Shown here one piece after another: positions 45,019-55,940 of a DNA stretch of 64,000 bases. Under the pieces are notes generated by a model, which was given only the letters and a program-made list of their open reading frames with translations, had not been told where the DNA came from and did not search any database. The stretch spans positions 3,038,001 to 3,102,000 of the forward strand of contig JAFEKR010000004.1 of assembly GCA_019022495.1 (NCBI GenBank), in the 5' to 3' direction. The first letter of the stretch is position 1; each line of letters starts with the position of its first letter. The DNA is from Epichloe hybrida. Lineage: Eukaryota; Ascomycota; Sordariomycetes; Hypocreales; Clavicipitaceae. The position numbers and the translations under genes were made by a program.

Positions 45019-45986
45019 CCTGCCACTCTGTCCTGTGCTCTGATCAATCTCGTTTTTTTGGGGAGCTGCGAGGTCAAAATCCGTGGATGCTGCATTCCAG
45101 TGCTCAGCCCAAGCCTGACATCCTCTTGTCCATCCCCGACGTCAATTTTTGGCCTCATACTCCGTAGGGCCGCGCCAATTGGCAGTCCCTACGGAGAACA
45201 CTCGAATTTTGATCTATCCGCGTGACCAAACAAGCGCCCAGCCGAAGTGCAAGGAAACTCGCCAACTACCTACTACTTTACGAGTGTTTCCAAGGTTGTT
45301 TTCAAAACGGTCCAGACTTGTGACATCGTGACTCGCGTGCCCACCAGACACCACCAGTCGCCACCCGTGTCGGAATTTCACCTCTTGCCCGTCATGACTG
45401 GCGGCCTAGCCAATAGGCTAACTCTTGGCGTGCGGAGCAGCTGGCATTTACATATGTATGAATTCGCGGCGATTTGAATACTGACTCCAGAACTCTGCGA
45501 CATGTCGTTGTCGTACAGTCCGTTTCAGCCAAGCGGGTCGACGAAAATGTATCAGAGGGGGAAGAAAGCCCAGATCCGGTCCCAGAAAGGCATTTCACAG
45601 CCAACTCAATATAGCCTACAAGGCTAACTGCTTCTGAAATGTCATCAAGCACAGCCGTTGGGCTTTTCAGATAGATTCTCCGCGCAACTACCACCAGATG
45701 CAGTCGTCGATGTATCTCACAGATGGTCTGGGGTTGGGATGGCTTGATTTCGCCGCTTCAACGTCAAGTTCACGACTCACGGCATATCGCTGATCTCGTC
45801 ATTCACAGACTCAACTCTCTTCGAAAATGGTCTCTGTTCGTCAATCAATATATCTATTTCGTTGTTGCGGCCTGTGCATCGCCATCGACTTTCGATACTC
45901 GATATTAGTAATGTTCACCGGAACAACTTTGCCCCAATAGTCTCAACCTGACAGCGTGGAACAGTTGGGATCTCCCCTCGGTGGCC

Positions 45987-46829
45987 TCACAGCTCTTCAG
46001 CCTTTCCCACACTCCACTCGCTCCAGCCTTTCTTCTCGCCGGGCAGTTTGATAGCCTCCCAGTCTGCCCTCGTCACCTTCTTCCATTGCTCAACAGGGAT
46101 CCATCCGATATATGCTCTGTCCCCGAAGCCTCCAATCCAGTAGACATGCGTGACAACCAATCTCGTCCACTCACTCTCGTGGACACGGTTTCCTGGTAGC
46201 CAATGCAGGGCGTCATGATGTTTTGCCGTATAACATGTTGCCAACCTCGTCGACGACTGATCGTCAGTGTGAATGGTTTCCAAGTAGCCGAATAGCGAGA
46301 ATCGAGGCAAATTAGCAGCCGAGTATGGCACCGTGTCAGGAATATCTTGATGCTCTAGTGGCGAGTTATACGGGTATTCCCCACCCAGAAAGCGTTTTTG
46401 CATGTAGGCCGATAGGCGAGACTTCAAGGACATGCGATTGGCTGGGGCATACGGAGGAGTCCATCTCATCGAAAGCGTAATGTTGGAACCAGCACGAACG
46501 TTCCTGAAGCTCGTGCCGATCTTGACAGCCAGAATAGTCGGGTTCCCTTCATCCTCACAGTCAGCCACATAGTCCATCAAGCCGATGGGCTGGCCGGCAA
46601 TGCCAGCAGGATAGGCTTCTCGACTGTTGGCATCTTGGTCCGATGCCTGAGGGATGATGGTGGACAACGTGCCAAGCTTGGTCAGAGCGAGGATTCGTCG
46701 GCCCATCACAGCTGATTCATGGATCGTCGGGATTTTGAATCCTTCTCTGTAATGGCCCTGCACGGCTAGAGGACTTTGCAGGGCCGTGACGGCGGCAGAC
46801 AGGCCTGCGATAGTGTTGAGAAGCTTCAT
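45987..46829 (-). CDS. Secreted CREG-like (PNPOx split-barrel) protein
   Basis: One exon, 280 aa. It opens with a clear signal peptide, MKLLNTIAGLSAAVTALQ to about residue 25. The rest fits the CREG family of FMN-binding-fold relatives: ARRILA-type helix ESAVMGRRILALTKLGTLSTI, then GQPIGLMDYVADC, NPTILAVKIGTSFRNV, SNITLSMRW, and the C-terminal HWLPGNRVHESEWTRLVVTHVYWIGGFGDRAYIGWIPVEQW. Human CREG1 is a secreted or lysosomal glycoprotein that has lost flavin binding; fungal members are uncharacterised. One N-glycosylation sequon (NITL) is visible. It is divergent from DBF2 across 1.46 kb. Enzyme activity should not be assumed. Confidence 0.82.
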   Translation of the reverse strand: MKLLNTIAGLSAAVTALQSPLAVQGHYREGFKIPTIHESAVMGRRILALTKLGTLSTIIPQASDQDANSREAYPAGIAGQPIGLMDYVADCEDEGNPTILAVKIGTSFRNVRAGSNITLSMRWTPPYAPANRMSLKSRLSAYMQKRFLGGEYPYNSPLEHQDIPDTVPYSAANLPRFSLFGYLETIHTDDQSSTRLATCYTAKHHDALHWLPGNRVHESEWTRLVVTHVYWIGGFGDRAYIGWIPVEQWKKVTRADWEAIKLPGEKKGWSEWSVGKAEEL

Positions 46830-48285
46830 GATGATGGTGATGACGGTTATTTTTTTCGGAGGGTGGTGATGGGTGGCGGCCCGAACAGCATGTGATAGCT
46901 GTCACTAACAAGTCAGCTTCCAATGAGACGTCGGTAGACCTGGAAGCATCAGAAAAGATCAGAGAACACGGATGGACGAGCACAGAAGCTCACGATATAT
47001 CTATAGTCGGATGTTATACGATGCTCCTGCCTATGAGGGATTTAAGGACATGCAAAAGTTTTGACGGTGGGTGGCTACAGTGATGCAACCGAGCTTGGCA
47101 TCAGCCGACTTGATCAAGTGATGGCAAACCATGGTGGGTGGGGGGAGATTGATAAGATTTACATAGATGCTGGTCCAATCCATGAGTCGCTCACTGTCCG
47201 GGAGCCACAGTAATTGACAGGGAATTCGGAGTGATCCATACATAAGTAGTGACGAGATGGAGCCTCGAGGTTTCAAGGCCTCGTTCAGCTGTAAGCGAGC
47301 GAAGTTCAAGTGCGTCAAATCTTACCTTCTTCAAAACGTTGCCTGACCGTTGCGTCACTGGTGTTTTGCAACCATCTTGACCGTTTCGAGTGCAGGGTAG
47401 CTGGGTAGTGGTCAACCAGGGAACTGAATCCCCAAAAAAAAAACCATTCATCCCCATGCCTGAGCTTGTCACAATTCGAAGGAGCTAGAGTCCAGCGTAG
47501 AGCATGAAGAAAGGGTTGAGTTTTTCTTCCTTGTTGTGGTATGTCATGTCTTGTTTTGTACCAAGGTCGTGCGTGATCTGAATGACGAGACGCATGTTTT
47601 GGGTTCCTACCTTCACAGGTACATACGGACGGATTACCTGCCTGGGTACTTTTAAAAACAGGTCGCTCGTGCTTACCCCGCCATGATGCTGCTCATAGCG
47701 GTACGTACGTACTCCGTAGGCATCGTGCGTGTTTATGTTTGACAAAGGTGCTATGGCAACAGCGGAAAAGCGGACGTGTATCAACTTAAAGGCAAACTAG
47801 AAATCAAGCACTGCGCAAAAAGTTAATTTCACCCGCAAATGTCAAGCATCATTTTGCTGGCACACTTGGAGATTGACTGGAATCCAAGGTGGGGGCACAA
47901 CTTGTTGCCCCTGCAACCGTGTTGACTTGGGTGGGGGGTGGGGCTGCAGCCTGATGACAAGCATACGCAGCACCTTGAACGGCAAGATACAACAAGATCC
48001 CTCCTGCCTCCCGCTCCGTCCATCGCCAACAGGCAAAAGTTGACGACTGAAAACATCGGCCGACCCCCAGCGTGCAATCGCCTTTTCTCGGTTCTCAGCT
48101 CGGTGCATGTCGAGAAAACAACCTGCGGTCAGGCCTCTTTTGCATCGACGTGTGGCTCAAACTATTTATTGCCTGCCACGCCGTTGTTGTTCTATTTGAT
48201 TTGACATCAACACGCTTTATCAATATCAAGTCGCTACTGATCATTTCATTCTTGCCTGCTCACGGCCTCCGAGCACCCCATCAAA
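46830..48285. other. Divergent spacer CREG-like / DBF2
   Basis: Both promoters lie here. A TACTCCGTA element at 47710-47718 follows a GTACGTAC run; ACGGACGGATTACC lies near 47627-47640. No gene recognised. Confidence 0.5.
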
Positions 48286-50464
48286 ATGGCGAGCTTTATG
48301 TCCAATTTCTTCCAAGGCAGCAAGGATAAATTGTCCGGAGATGCGTCTCCCCGCCCCTTGACTCCCACCAAAAAGATCAACAACAACAATAGCTTCATCA
48401 ACCCATTGAGCACACCACAAGGCAGTCCGAGCAAGAAGACCATTCCGCCCGGCGCACATGATCTTCCTGCTGCATTCGAGAGCGCCGCCATGACGCTTAA
48501 TTCAGCAGGAATGGATGCGCCTGTAAAGCTTACTCGCCCTCAGAGTGTCATCACCCCGCTTTCCTCTGGCAAAACCAACGCCCAACCTCTGGATGAGTCC
48601 TGTATCAACATCGACGAGAGCATCATACACAAGACGTCTTCGCCCGGCAGCCCATTGAAGAGGCAGGGCCAGGAAAACACACCGCCGCCATCCAGACTTG
48701 GATTGACCGATTCACCAGCTCAGCACAGTTACGCCGCTCGGTCTCGCCAGCAGCTCTACGAGACCAAAGATCGTCCGATGACCTCACACAAGAAATTCAA
48801 CACGTCAAGAGGCTTGACAGCAGAGGAGCGAGAGATTTTGCAAAAGCCTGGAGTCAAGAGACTGGTCAATGTGACGCAATTGTGTTAGTAACATGTCATA
48901 CTTTCCTCTACCACGACCAAAACCCCCACCGCCCTTAACCGGCTGCAACAGATACCGGCAAACGAACATACAGCTAACAAGCGCATACACGCAGATTTCC
49001 TGGACTATTACTTTGATCTCTTGACCTACGTTGGCTCGAGACAGAATCGATTGGCTTCCTTCAAGGCCGAATTCCCTGCCCCGCCAGAGACCGACGAACG
49101 AACTCATAACCAGATGTGGACGAAATACACGGGACGAGAGCGAGCCAATCTCCGCAAGAGACGTGTGAGACTTCGCCAAGGCGATTTTCAGATCCTGACT
49201 CAAGTTGGCCAGGGTGGCTACGGCCAAGTCTTCCTTGCGCAAAAGAAGGATACCCGTGAGGTTTGCGCCCTGAAGGTCATGAGCAAGAAATTACTCTTTA
49301 AACTTGACGAAGTTCGCCACGTCCTTACGGAGAGAGACATTCTTACCACCGCTCAAAGCGACTGGCTGGTCCGCCTGCTGTACTCTTTTCAAGACGACAA
49401 GAGTATCTATCTTGCCATGGAATACGTGCCCGGCGGCGATTTCCGCACCTTGCTTAACAACACGGGTGTTTTGTCCAACCGGCACGCGCGATTCTACATT
49501 GCCGAAATGTTCTGTGCGGTTAACGCCCTGCACGAGCTTGGCTACATCCACCGAGATTTGAAGCCCGAGAACTTTCTCGTGGACTCTACTGGCCACGTCA
49601 AGCTCACCGATTTTGGTCTGGCGGCTGGCGTTTTAGCCCCTTCAAGGATCGAGTCTATGAGAATAAAACTCGAAGAGGCTTCGGAGACTCCCGTACCCTT
49701 TGGCAAGCCCATGGATCAGCGAACAGTTGCCGAGCGTCGTGAAAGTTATCGTAATATGCGACAGAACGACGTCAACTACGCCAAGTCTATTGTGGGCTCT
49801 CCTGACTACATGGCACCGGAGGTTCTTCGAGGTGAAGAGTATGATTATACAGTTGATTATTGGAGCTTGGGCTGCATGCTTTTTGAAGCCCTTACCGGAT
49901 TCCCGCCCTTTGCTGGAGCTACCCCTGACGAGACGTGGAGGAACTTGAAGCATTGGAAGGAAGTTCTGAAGCGACCAGTCTGGGAAGACCCCAACTACTT
50001 CCTCAGCAACCGTACCTGGAATTTCATCACAACGTGAGCTTCCCGAACGCACTAACACACTTCTGGTTCCGGCTATGGCGATACTGACTACATCACACAG
50101 GTGCATCAACTCTCGTACTCGCCGCTTCTCCAATAGCCAAGACATTTACAGCCACCAATATTTTGCCGAAGTTGACTGGGTAACATTGCGGCAAACCAGA
50201 GCCCCATTCGTGCCCGAGCTGGACTCGGAGACTGATGCTGGTTATTTCGACGACTTCAGCAACGAAGCAGACATGGCAAAGTACAAGGAGGTGCATGAAA
50301 AGCAGCAGGCCCTGGAAACCATGGCCGATCGCGATGACGAAATGAGCAAGAGCCTCTTTGTCGGATTCACTTTCCGCCATCGCAAGCCTGCTACTGAAGA
50401 CGGCGGCAGTCCACGAAAACGCATCCCAACTTCTGACAACGATAGCTTTGGTACCATGCTCTAG
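48286..50464 (+). CDS. DBF2: DBF2/SidB-type NDR kinase of the mitotic exit/septation network
   Basis: Exons 48286-48883, 48995-50033 and 50101-50464 (introns 111 and 67 bp) give 666 aa. A Ser/Pro/Asn-rich head of about 190 residues precedes the MOB-binding NDR segment (YFDLLTYVGSRQNRLASFK). The kinase domain shows GQGGYGQVF, ALKVM, HRDLKPENFL, DFGLAAG, the NDR-type insert after DFG, SIVGSPDYMAPE and SLGCMLFEALTG. The C-terminal hydrophobic motif FVGFTFRH carries the regulatory Thr. All catalytic residues are present. The head and inserts fit Dbf2/Sid2/SidB better than COT-1/Cbk1. The family acts with Mob1 at the contractile ring to drive cytokinesis and septation, downstream of a Ste20/GCK-type kinase cascade. 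Confidence 0.93.
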
Positions 50465-51935
50465 AGCGAGCCGTGGAGCCCAAGCCGAGATTGGCGACTG
50501 TGTGCTAATCAACGAGTAATGCTGTGAAAGCCAGCGGGTGCAATCCAGTTTGAAGGAAGCAAAGCATTGCCACCTTTCGTCCAGACACCCACCACTATGG
50601 CCCACGAGAGTTATGTTCCTTGCCTGTATTAATTGAGACTATTTCTGCATAAGAAAGAATCTGGAGGGTTTTTTTGTTCTTTCGCCAAGGTGCTTAAATG
50701 AGGCGAGTACGAGGAAACCGAGATGTGTAAAGCTTTTTTACTTTTTACTTTTACTATTTTGCTTACGGACGCAAACCCAAGATCAAAGAACGTGGTAGAA
50801 CTACGTTGGCTGGACCGACAGAGTTACACGTGAATGACGGGTTTAGATTGCAAGTACGCGTGCTTTCTGGCTGTTGATTTCTGATGATTGTATTCAGAGG
50901 AACAGCAAAGCTCGTCTTTATTCTTTCTTCCCTCAAGGAGATTAATGGGCATGGGAGGAGTATCTTGTCCGCACCAACTTATCCGTTTTTTGTTCATTAT
51001 GCCTGTTTGTATGGACCGGACCCGTTTCGTTTCATTGCATTTGCTTCGTCAGGCATGTCATGTCGGCATAGAGAAATCGACGTTCTGAATATCATCATTG
51101 TACTTACTTGACTCAAGTCGCTTCTTGTCAGGCGATCAATCCGGCTGTGAAATTAATACTGAGCTTTCCCACTTGATCCTGCCCTGATGCGACGTCTTGT
51201 CATTCGCGGTGATTGACTGACTGATTAATAATTGCCATGCTGTAGTTGTGGAGTATCGCGCCAATTGAACAAGACGCCACGCAAAAAGTGCCCGGGCCTC
51301 ATGTCAAGAGCCACAGATGAAAGAAAAGATTAAAAGACGTCACCAAGGACCGGGTTCCCTGACAACACACATGTCGTAGGTACGTAACTGAATTGAATCT
51401 CGTAAAAAGCTGCCGTATCAAACTGGCTTGGCTATCCGTCGCGTTGATCTCATCCCGCTCGCCGTGGATAGAGATTGCTCCCTCTACATGCCGTGGCTAC
51501 CGCAAAGAAACTCCTCATGAAATGAGAACCACGATGACATTTGGAAATAGTTGGCAAAAATCCGACCCTACTCGAGAGGATAGAAAAATCCTGAAAAACT
51601 GGTGTGTTCCACACACTCTCTTGACACATCATGTCTCTGACTACGTGCCTCTTGCGTTGTGACGTAGTTTCCGCCGCTGATATACGTGCGAAACACCTGG
51701 TATAAATATGCAAGATTTGAAAATTGTCCACCCAAGATGAAAACGTAAAAAAAAAAACCCCCGCAGGCCCGCAGGCGGATAAAATAAGCCATGATTACTC
51801 CAACGGTGGTCACCCAACTCCTTCGCCAACTCCTCCGTGCAGACGCGGACGGGCATTTCGTGTTGAAGTTGCCGACGGGGAACAATGTTATATCACCGCA
51901 CGCGTTAATCTGCCTATATTACCGAATCCAAAGCA
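50465..51935. other. Convergent 3' spacer (DBF2 / areA)
   Basis: A 1.5-kb tail-to-tail spacer. Short ORFs only; A9 run near 51750 and T-rich runs near 50668 and 50735 compatible with 3' ends. No RNA gene recognised. Confidence 0.5.
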
Positions 51936-54900
51936 TTAAAGACTCATTGTCAGCCATTCCCATTCCTGCGGACCTGCACTGGCTCCGCCGGTGCTATGTT
52001 GTGGGCCGCCAGGCTGATGGTGACCCAGCGACATGATGCTTCCGTGACTCATCGCATGGCGATGGGGAACGATGCCAAAGCTGCTCGATAGCATAGAAGT
52101 CGACAATGATGCCATGGTTGGTGTGTTGCCGATGGATCGACATGGGTCGCTGGATCCAGCAGTTTCGTTGGGGCTGTCGATTTCCATACCGGAAGAACCA
52201 TCGGTCCCCGCGCTTTTGCTATGCCTGCGCTGTCGTTTGGATGAAGCAGAGGCGGCTCCGGATCGCGAAGCAGACGATGCGCCAGGACCGGGGGTCGCTT
52301 TCGGGGGGGCCGCGGCAATGGGCACCACGCCCTTGCCGCCGGCTCCTGCGTTCCCGTGGTGACTGTTTGGCGTGCTGCCTGCCGTGTTGGCGCCTGAGCC
52401 TGCCGTCGTGGCCACCGGGCTCTCGCTTTCCTTGGGCAGCATGTTGCGGGTAGCGGGTGGTGACACGCTGTTATTGTTGTTATTGTTACTGTTATTGACG
52501 AGGCTGCCGGTATTGTGGTTGCTGGAACTGCTCGCCGCCACTGTGGCCATCGACAAGGTTGAGTTCTTCCGTGAGGCGATGGCAGACCCAGTGGCGTTCT
52601 TCCTCGACCTCGCACCACCACCTGATCCATTAGGCCCCGAACCTCTGTTCCTCTTCTTAATGACGTCGGTCTTCAGACTGAGAGGTCGAACTACGCCATG
52701 TAGTTTGAGGAAAAGGCCGCAGGCATTGCACAGAGGTTGACCCTCTGGATTACGTCTCCATAATGGTGTAGTCTGCGTGAAACAGTTGGTACATGTCGTC
52801 GGCGCACCGCCATCGGTTTGGTGAAGACCTGTTCCTGCTCCGACCGCCGCCTGCAAGTTAGTGCCTGAGCCTTGCTTCGAGACAGGCGGTGGTGATGATG
52901 CGCGACTGGGCGCGGCGGATGAGAAGCCGGATATGGTGCCGTGCACGTTGTCGCCCGGTGAGGCCGGTAGGCTCTGGGCAATCTGTTCGAAACCATTGTG
53001 TTTTGTGGCCAGATGCGAGGGCGTCGATGCTGTTCGGGGAATATTATGCTGTTGTTTGTCATTGCCTTTGAAAGACTGCGAGCGCCCCAAGCCGGAATCT
53101 TCCCAATCCCCATGGTTTTCGACATAATCGGTCGTAGTACTTCCTATCATGACCTGCTTGCGAGGCGGGCCCCCAGGAAATCGTGCGGCCTGAGTACTAA
53201 ACTGTCCAGGAAGGGAGGCATCCCAGCCTAGCGAACCAACTTCATCAATAGAAGTAGCCAAGTCTCCATGCATTGACATGTTCTGACCTTGCAAGTTGTG
53301 GGTGCCATCTTCGTCATCCGAATCAACACCAAACGAGAACATGTTGTCTGGTCTCATGGACACGGTAGGGGACGCGACTTGACAGTCATTTTGGAATACT
53401 TGGCTAGGGTCAACATGACTAAATGAGCTGGGGGCAGTGCTGAAAACCGAAAGAGACCCCGATTCGGTTCCGGCAGCCGAGTACATCTGGTTGCCGTTGT
53501 TTTGACCACTGTAGATGAACTGCTGGTTATGGCCCATGTTGTTTGCCATGTGCTGGCCCGGGTGGTGCGGCCTCATGCCCTGCTGCCGCTGCTGGCGATT
53601 ATCTTGCGAGCCAAAGTACAAGTTGTCACCTTCACCCATGGCCATGGGAGTGGATGCAGTAGACTGATAGGCAGATCCCGGAGGCGAATACAGGTCGGGA
53701 GCAATGAGAGATGAGGGAACCGAGGAATTATTGTTGTACATGTTGGAAAAGGGACCATGGGGTATCATTGGAGAGCTGGAAGGAGAAAAGGAGAAACTCT
53801 GCTGAAATTGCGCCGCCTGATTCATGACTGCATCGTTTTCCATAAAAGTATCCAGTGCAAATGGAACGGCGGAGCTGCCGCCTCGGGTCAGCTGCTGCAT
53901 CGTAACTGAGTTGGTGTTGTCGAGAGAGTATCCTTGGAGTTCCGGATCAGCTTCGAGGTTGGACCCTCGGCCGGATGCGCTGCTGTTGACGGCAAGCATA
54001 TGAGGGGAAAAGTTGGCTGGGCGTTTGCGGTTCTGATGCAAGTTGTCAGTGAGACGTTGGGCGTGGTTGGCTAACAAGGTCGATCTCAAGAAACGCACGG
54101 CTTGCGCTTTTGGAACAGCGAAAAGCAACCATGAGTCCAGCTTGGATTCGCGGGGAAGTGGTGACAGATGACGGGCAGACTGGACTTCATGACGGGCGGG
54201 GAGGGTACTCACTCGACGCTCATCGATGCTCGTCTTGCGATGATGACGCTGTACGTAATTGAACTCGCTGTTGCCCGAGCGCTGTTGATGCGGGACAGAT
54301 TGAGGAACGAAATGACTGGAAGTATCCTTGTGAGATTTGATGGGAATAGCAGATGCAGATGGACCACTGGTCGGGGAGGCTTCGTCAAACTTGGAGGGAG
54401 CGGGCGGCGGGGACATGAGTCCGCCCGGGGTGACGACATTGTCGGAATAGATGAAGTCGTCGAGTTTCATCGCGTCTGAACCATTATCGACATTGATATC
54501 TGAAGTCTTTCGCAATTGGGCAATCCCACTTGGCGCATTCTTGGTCGCAGGATGGTTAAGTCTAGGTGCCGAGCCGGGCAGGTTCAGGAAGCCCCCCTGA
54601 TTAGCCCATGCATGCGGCGGCCAACAAATGATGCAATACGCAGGGACGATGGCGGTTTGCGGGGGGATACCAAGCACGGATCCAGATGTGGGTTGGACAT
54701 GGATTGGATATAAAAGAAGAAGCATACCTGCTGTGCTGGTCCTTGGCTAGACGAGCCTCAACGTCCTGCTTCTGCTTGCGCATATTTAGAGCCATCATGC
54801 GCCAAGTCAGGTTCTCCAAGCGTTCCTGGTTCGGCAGTTGCTGCTTCGTCTTGCTGAAGAACTTCCACACCTGGGCGGCGAGCGGATCGCCATCCCGAAG

Positions 54901-55269
54901 CTGATCGATGGACTTGGTCGACTCGGCGGCGGCGGCGTTCTCGAGAGAAGGGAACAGAGCATTGTCGAGCAATCTGGTTTTGGCCATGGCGCGGGTCTGG
55001 GACAGGTTGGAGCTGGCGGACTCGAGGGCCGGGTGGTTGATTCCGTCGTGAGCACCGTCGTGAGCACCGTCGTGAGCACCGTCGTGAGCACCGTCGTGAG
55101 CACCGTCGTGAGCACCGTCGTGAGCACCGTCGTGAGCACCGTCGTGAGCACCGTCGTGAGCCATAGGGTCGGGCCTTCGTGGAAATCGAAAATCATGTTC
55201 TGTCATGGTGGGATCCATGGCAGGGACAGGTCTAGGAGGAAGCCGAGATATCGCGACACTGGCGGGCAT
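51936..55269 (-). CDS. areA: areA/NIT2 GATA-type nitrogen regulator
   Basis: Exons 55269-54728, 54561-54213 and 54032-51936 (introns 166 and 180 bp) encode 995 aa. The GATA finger [22 protein letters not shown] (C-x2-C-x17-C-x2-C, about 711-735) is followed by the basic tail [16 protein letters not shown]. The protein ends WEWLTMSL, the areA signature bound by the NMR co-repressor. The N-terminal areA/DUF1752 motif [16 protein letters not shown] and [19 protein letters not shown] are present. AreA turns on genes for secondary nitrogen sources when ammonium and glutamine are scarce. The N-terminus carries ten tandem AHDG tetrapeptides coded by a 12-bp repeat. Intron 2 is 3n and open. Start is the first ATG (MPASVAISR); a later Met is [11 protein letters not shown]. 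Confidence 0.95.
55042..55161 (-). repeat. 12-bp coding minisatellite in areA (10 x AHDG)
   Basis: Ten nearly identical 12-bp units (plus-strand GAGCACCGTCGT) in frame, coding Ala-His-Asp-Gly. Only the unit nearest the 3' end shows a base change. It lies between the N-terminal [10 protein letters not shown] motif and the first conserved areA block. Confidence 0.97.
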
Positions 55270-55387
55270 GCGTTTTACGATGGATGTGGTGGGATGAGGC
55301 AAATTGCACGACAATAGAAGTCGAGACTCGAGAGCGAAGGAAACGGGCGCAGAATAGGCGCAACGCTAGCGATGGTGGGCAATGGAT

Positions 55388-55461
55388 GGGCGATGGGTGG
55401 GCGATGGGTGGGCGATGGGTGGGCGATGACGGAGCACTCACTCACTCTCTCTCTCTCTCTT
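55388..55461. repeat. GGGCGATGGGT 11-bp repeat and adjoining CT tract
   Basis: About 3.7 tandem 11-bp units followed by a CT dinucleotide run, 120-190 bp upstream of the areA start codon, probably in its leader. Confidence 0.9.
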
Positions 55462-55890
55462 ACTCGCAACTCTTGTTGACCTCCAGCGGGGTGAGTCTAT
55501 TTTTTCAATTCAGGCTGCCCTTGCCTTGTTTGGCTCGCTGTTCCGTTGCCGACTTGCCAGGAGTCGAACGGCGGCTGGATTAATTTGTATTCTCTGCACC
55601 GAGGGCTACGGCATGCATGCCAATGTGAGAACGAATATGCCACGTTATTCCTCGAGAGTCCGCGACGCTTTTTCAATATTTTCAAGTGCTTTGTTGGCAC
55701 GACTTTAGCCGTCACGATGCCCCATGTCTGGTCTGGTCGGGGTCTGGTCGGGGTCTGGGTCGGGGTCTGGCCGAGGAAGGAGGCACGGACAGTTTGAATC
55801 GCATTTGGAAGGCACAAAGCATGTCTGAAAATCTCTCCGTGCTCTCGGTACCCCCGTCTCGTGTTACTCTTTCTCGACTGGCGATGCTGC

Positions 55891-55940
55891 ATCTGTCTGC
55901 ATCTGTCTGCATCTGTCTGCATCTGTCTGCATCTATCTGC
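55891..55940. repeat. 10-bp repeat ATCTGTCTGC, 5 copies
   Basis: Five tandem copies, the last with one T-to-A change. On the minus strand it reads as runs of GCAGACAGAT; no gene overlaps it. Confidence 0.93.

Larger units (their letters stand above)
43642..45986. other. 2.3-kb spacer between MED12 promoter and CREG-like 3' end
   Basis: Holds two 12-bp minisatellites (44033-44071 and 44968-45018), dense TACATGTA/ATGTATGTA words (44318-44372, 44530-44570), a TACTCCGTA at 45158-45166 and a half-site TACGGAG at 45190. ORFs here are shadows of repeats. No gene was supported. Confidence 0.5.
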
